Shown here: piece after piece, positions 62,201 to 64,000 of the stretch | How positions within the stretch are numbered: position 1 is the stretch's first letter | Layout: each line of letters begins with the position of its first letter | Assembly (NCBI RefSeq): GCF_001418225.1 | Contig: NZ_LIPT01000001.1 | Coordinates: 434,001-498,000 of the forward strand | DNA: 64,000 bases | Source: Pannonibacter indicus | GTDB lineage: Bacteria; Pseudomonadota; Alphaproteobacteria; Rhizobiales; Stappiaceae | Reading direction: 5' to 3' | Program-made: the position numbers and the translations under genes | The notes under the pieces: model-generated | The model's input: the letters and a program-made list of their open reading frames with translations, nothing else | The model's database searches: none | What the model was told of the DNA's origin: nothing

Positions 62201-63481
62201 TCAGCGCGCGCGCTCGATGATCGACTGAGCGTCGTCGATGAATTCCGCACCGGCATCGGCGGGTGTCTGCGTGCCGAGGATCACATTCGAAGCTGTGCGC
62301 ATGAAGGCATCCCGCACCTCGCCCGCGCCCTTGGGCTGCGGCATCGGCAGCGGGCCGACCTTGTCCTGAATGGCTGTGAAGTAATCGACCGTGCGCTTCT
62401 CGATGGAGCTGAAGGACGGCGCCAGCGCTTCGCGCACCTTCGGCGAGCAGGGAATGCCGCGCTCAAGGCCGAGAATTGCGGTGATCTCCGGATCATTCAC
62501 CCAGTCGTTCATATAGGCCATGGCCGCATCCACGTCCTTGGCATCGCGAGACAGGGACAGGAACATGGATGGCTTGATGAACTGGCCCGGCTGACCGCCG
62601 GCCAGATGCGGCAGCATGGCGGGGCCTGCCTCGTCCTGCATCAGATCCTGTACACCCACGATCTGGTTCGACCAGATCAGCGACATGGCCGTATCGCCCT
62701 TGACAACACCGCGATCGGCCAGCGCCGGATCCAGCATCAGCGCCCGGTCCCTGGGGGCCACGGCATCGGCCTTGCGCAGATCATCCCAGTACTGGAAGAA
62801 GGACGCGGCGTCTTCGGCCGTCGCCGCCACGTTGCCATCGTTGTCGTAGAATTCGTGGCCGCGCTGGCGCACCCAGGCTTCCAGATATTCGATATAGGTG
62901 GAGAAATCGTCCGTGCCCTTCACCCGGCCGCCGGACGCCTTGGTGATCTCAGCCGCAATCCGGGCGAAATCCTCATGCGTCCAGCTGTAGGGATCGAACT
63001 CGACGCGGGCGTCCTTGAAGACGCGGGCATTGAAGACGACCATCTGCGAATTGGAGCCGATATTCAGCGCATAAAGCTTGCCGTCCACCTTGCCACCATC
63101 CAGCGGGCCCTGGTCGAAACCGTCGAGCATCAGCGTCTTGCCGATGTGGTCATCCAGCGGCTGCAGCGCACCGCGGCCCACATATTCAAACAGGAAGCGG
63201 TGATCCATCTGCACCAGATCGGCCATGTTGCGGCCGGCCGTCTGGGTGGCCATCTTGGTCCAGTAGTCGCCCCAGCCGATGGTCTCGCCCGAAACGGTGA
63301 TGCCCGGATGCTTCCTCTGGAAGGCCTCGATCACGGCAAAGGTGCGCTTGTCACGCTCCGGATTGCCCCACCAGTAGTGGCGGATCGTGCGGTTCTGGGC
63401 GAGTGCCGCGCCGCCCGGCATGGCAGCGGCCAGTGCAGCCAGACCCATTCCCCCCAGGACGGTTCTGCGTGTGACAGTCAT
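62201..63481 (-). CDS. Carbohydrate ABC transporter binding protein (MalE/UgpB type)
   Basis: A 426-residue SBP family 1 protein. The N-terminus MTVTRRTVLGGMGLAALAAA has the twin-arginine export motif, cleaved after AALA. Export through Tat suggests folding in the cytoplasm. It should bind an oligosaccharide; the GH88/GH105-type gene upstream suggests an unsaturated uronate-bearing one. Confidence 0.9.
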   Translation of the reverse strand: MTVTRRTVLGGMGLAALAAAMPGGAALAQNRTIRHYWWGNPERDKRTFAVIEAFQRKHPGITVSGETIGWGDYWTKMATQTAGRNMADLVQMDHRFLFEYVGRGALQPLDDHIGKTLMLDGFDQGPLDGGKVDGKLYALNIGSNSQMVVFNARVFKDARVEFDPYSWTHEDFARIAAEITKASGGRVKGTDDFSTYIEYLEAWVRQRGHEFYDNDGNVAATAEDAASFFQYWDDLRKADAVAPRDRALMLDPALADRGVVKGDTAMSLIWSNQIVGVQDLMQDEAGPAMLPHLAGGQPGQFIKPSMFLSLSRDAKDVDAAMAYMNDWVNDPEITAILGLERGIPCSPKVREALAPSFSSIEKRTVDYFTAIQDKVGPLPMPQPKGAGEVRDAFMRTASNVILGTQTPADAGAEFIDDAQSIIERAR

Positions 63482-63575
63482 TCTGGTCTCCTCCCTGTTT
63501 GGCCCGGAACCTCCATTCCGCGGCCTTTGTGCTCCGGCAGGGCTCCTCTCCCCGCCGCATTCTCCCGCAGCCCTG

Positions 63576-64000
63576 TCAGATGTAGCTGCGCAAAAGCTCC
63601 GTCAGGCACAGCATGGCCATCGCCTGCCCGTAAGGCATCGAGGTCAGCTTGATCTCCCGGTAGAAATCGAGGTCATGGCCCATGGCGGTGCCAAAGGACA
63701 CCTGCTGCAGCTCGCCATCCTCGCTGATGTTGGCAACGACACCGCGCATGGCGCGCTCGGCCACCTCAAGATAGCCACCCGGCAGGTAGCGCTTGCGCAC
63801 GCCCTTCATCAGGCCATAGGCAAAGCCCGCCGTGGCCGAGGCTTCCACATAGCTTGAAGGATCATCCAGCAGCGTGTGCCACAGGCCGCTTTCGTGCTGG
63901 TACTGCTTGAGCGCGGCGGCCTGACGGCCCAGCACCGACAGCAGATGGCGGCGCAACGCGTCGCCCTCCTTCAGGTCCAGCATCTCGATAAACTCAGGGA
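63576..64000 (-). CDS. GH88/GH105-type unsaturated glycuronyl hydrolase, C-terminal part
   Basis: The frame is open to the right edge (codons before ATG 63983 read PEFIE), so the gene continues beyond the window. The visible 141 residues include the family segments GLWHTLLDDPSSYVEASATA and GFAYGLMKGVRK, typical of the alpha/alpha-barrel of unsaturated rhamnogalacturonyl or glucuronyl hydrolases. They remove the unsaturated uronate left by polysaccharide lyases. It is the first visible gene of the leftward ABC-oxidoreductase operon, ahead of the binding protein by 94 bases. Confidence 0.82.
   Translation of the reverse strand, partial: PEFIEMLDLKEGDALRRHLLSVLGRQAAALKQYQHESGLWHTLLDDPSSYVEASATAGFAYGLMKGVRKRYLPGGYLEVAERAMRGVVANISEDGELQQVSFGTAMGHDLDFYREIKLTSMPYGQAMAMLCLTELLRSYI

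Overview
The window is high-GC DNA with tightly packed genes, frequent 4-base ATGA/GTGA overlaps and many solute-importer operons. This fits an alphaproteobacterium of the Hyphomicrobiales (Rhizobiales). A Stappiaceae-type genus such as Pannonibacter, Stappia or Labrenzia is a guess from gene content only. No rRNA, CRISPR array, intact prophage or intact insertion sequence was found. One tRNA gene, elongator tRNA-Met (CAT), is present.

1-2.75 kb is a decay zone around the tRNA. It holds an intact HigA-like antitoxin behind a double-frameshifted HigB-like toxin, an IS5-family transposase scrap that has cut off the end of a TacT-like acetyltransferase toxin, an intact TacA-like antitoxin, and a phnA-like gene with a one-base frameshift. 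Both toxins are broken and both antitoxins are intact.

2.8-7.1 kb is an envelope-type cluster: a membrane sulfatase/phosphotransferase-fold protein, a UPF0104 (flippase-like) membrane protein, an FkbM methyltransferase and a CDP-alcohol phosphatidyltransferase. No characterised pathway that I recognise contains this set.

7.2-19.4 kb is a peptide and 5-oxoproline utilisation operon read leftward: pxpA, fused pxpB-pxpC, a biotin carboxylase/BCCP protein, fused dppD-dppF, dppA, dppB, dppC and an M14-type peptidase. A divergent GntR/FadR-type regulator faces it across two 13-bp palindromes. A FadJ/FadB-type beta-oxidation enzyme follows. 21.7-22.2 kb is a nested repeat array (units U, V, U-inverted, V-inverted), followed by an ornithine/diaminopimelate-type PLP decarboxylase.

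23.7-30.6 kb carries efflux genes: a MarR regulator divergent from a DHA2-type MFS exporter, then an RND pump and its adaptor. 30.8-34.7 kb is a complete class I cytochrome P450 set (P450, 2Fe-2S ferredoxin, ferredoxin reductase) with a divergent LysR regulator. 34.7-44.3 kb joins a histidine kinase and response regulator to two paralogous periplasmic binding proteins, a double-length permease, an ATPase and an inositol-monophosphatase-family enzyme. It resembles Afu/Pgt systems for sugar phosphates or phosphoglycerate more than an iron importer.

44.4-64 kb is mostly carbohydrate catabolism: mannonate dehydratase, a UxuR-like GntR regulator, a split divergent TRAP transporter with ExuR/UxuR-type operators between its halves, a GH31 glycosidase, then (after a BtuFCD/FecBCD-like importer) an operon with a GH88/GH105-type hydrolase running off the right edge, a UgpB/A/E/C-type ABC importer and three Gfo/Idh/MocA oxidoreductases. 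Together these suggest uptake and breakdown of uronate-containing plant or algal oligosaccharides. In three ABC operons a stem-loop sits directly after the binding-protein gene, before the next permease.
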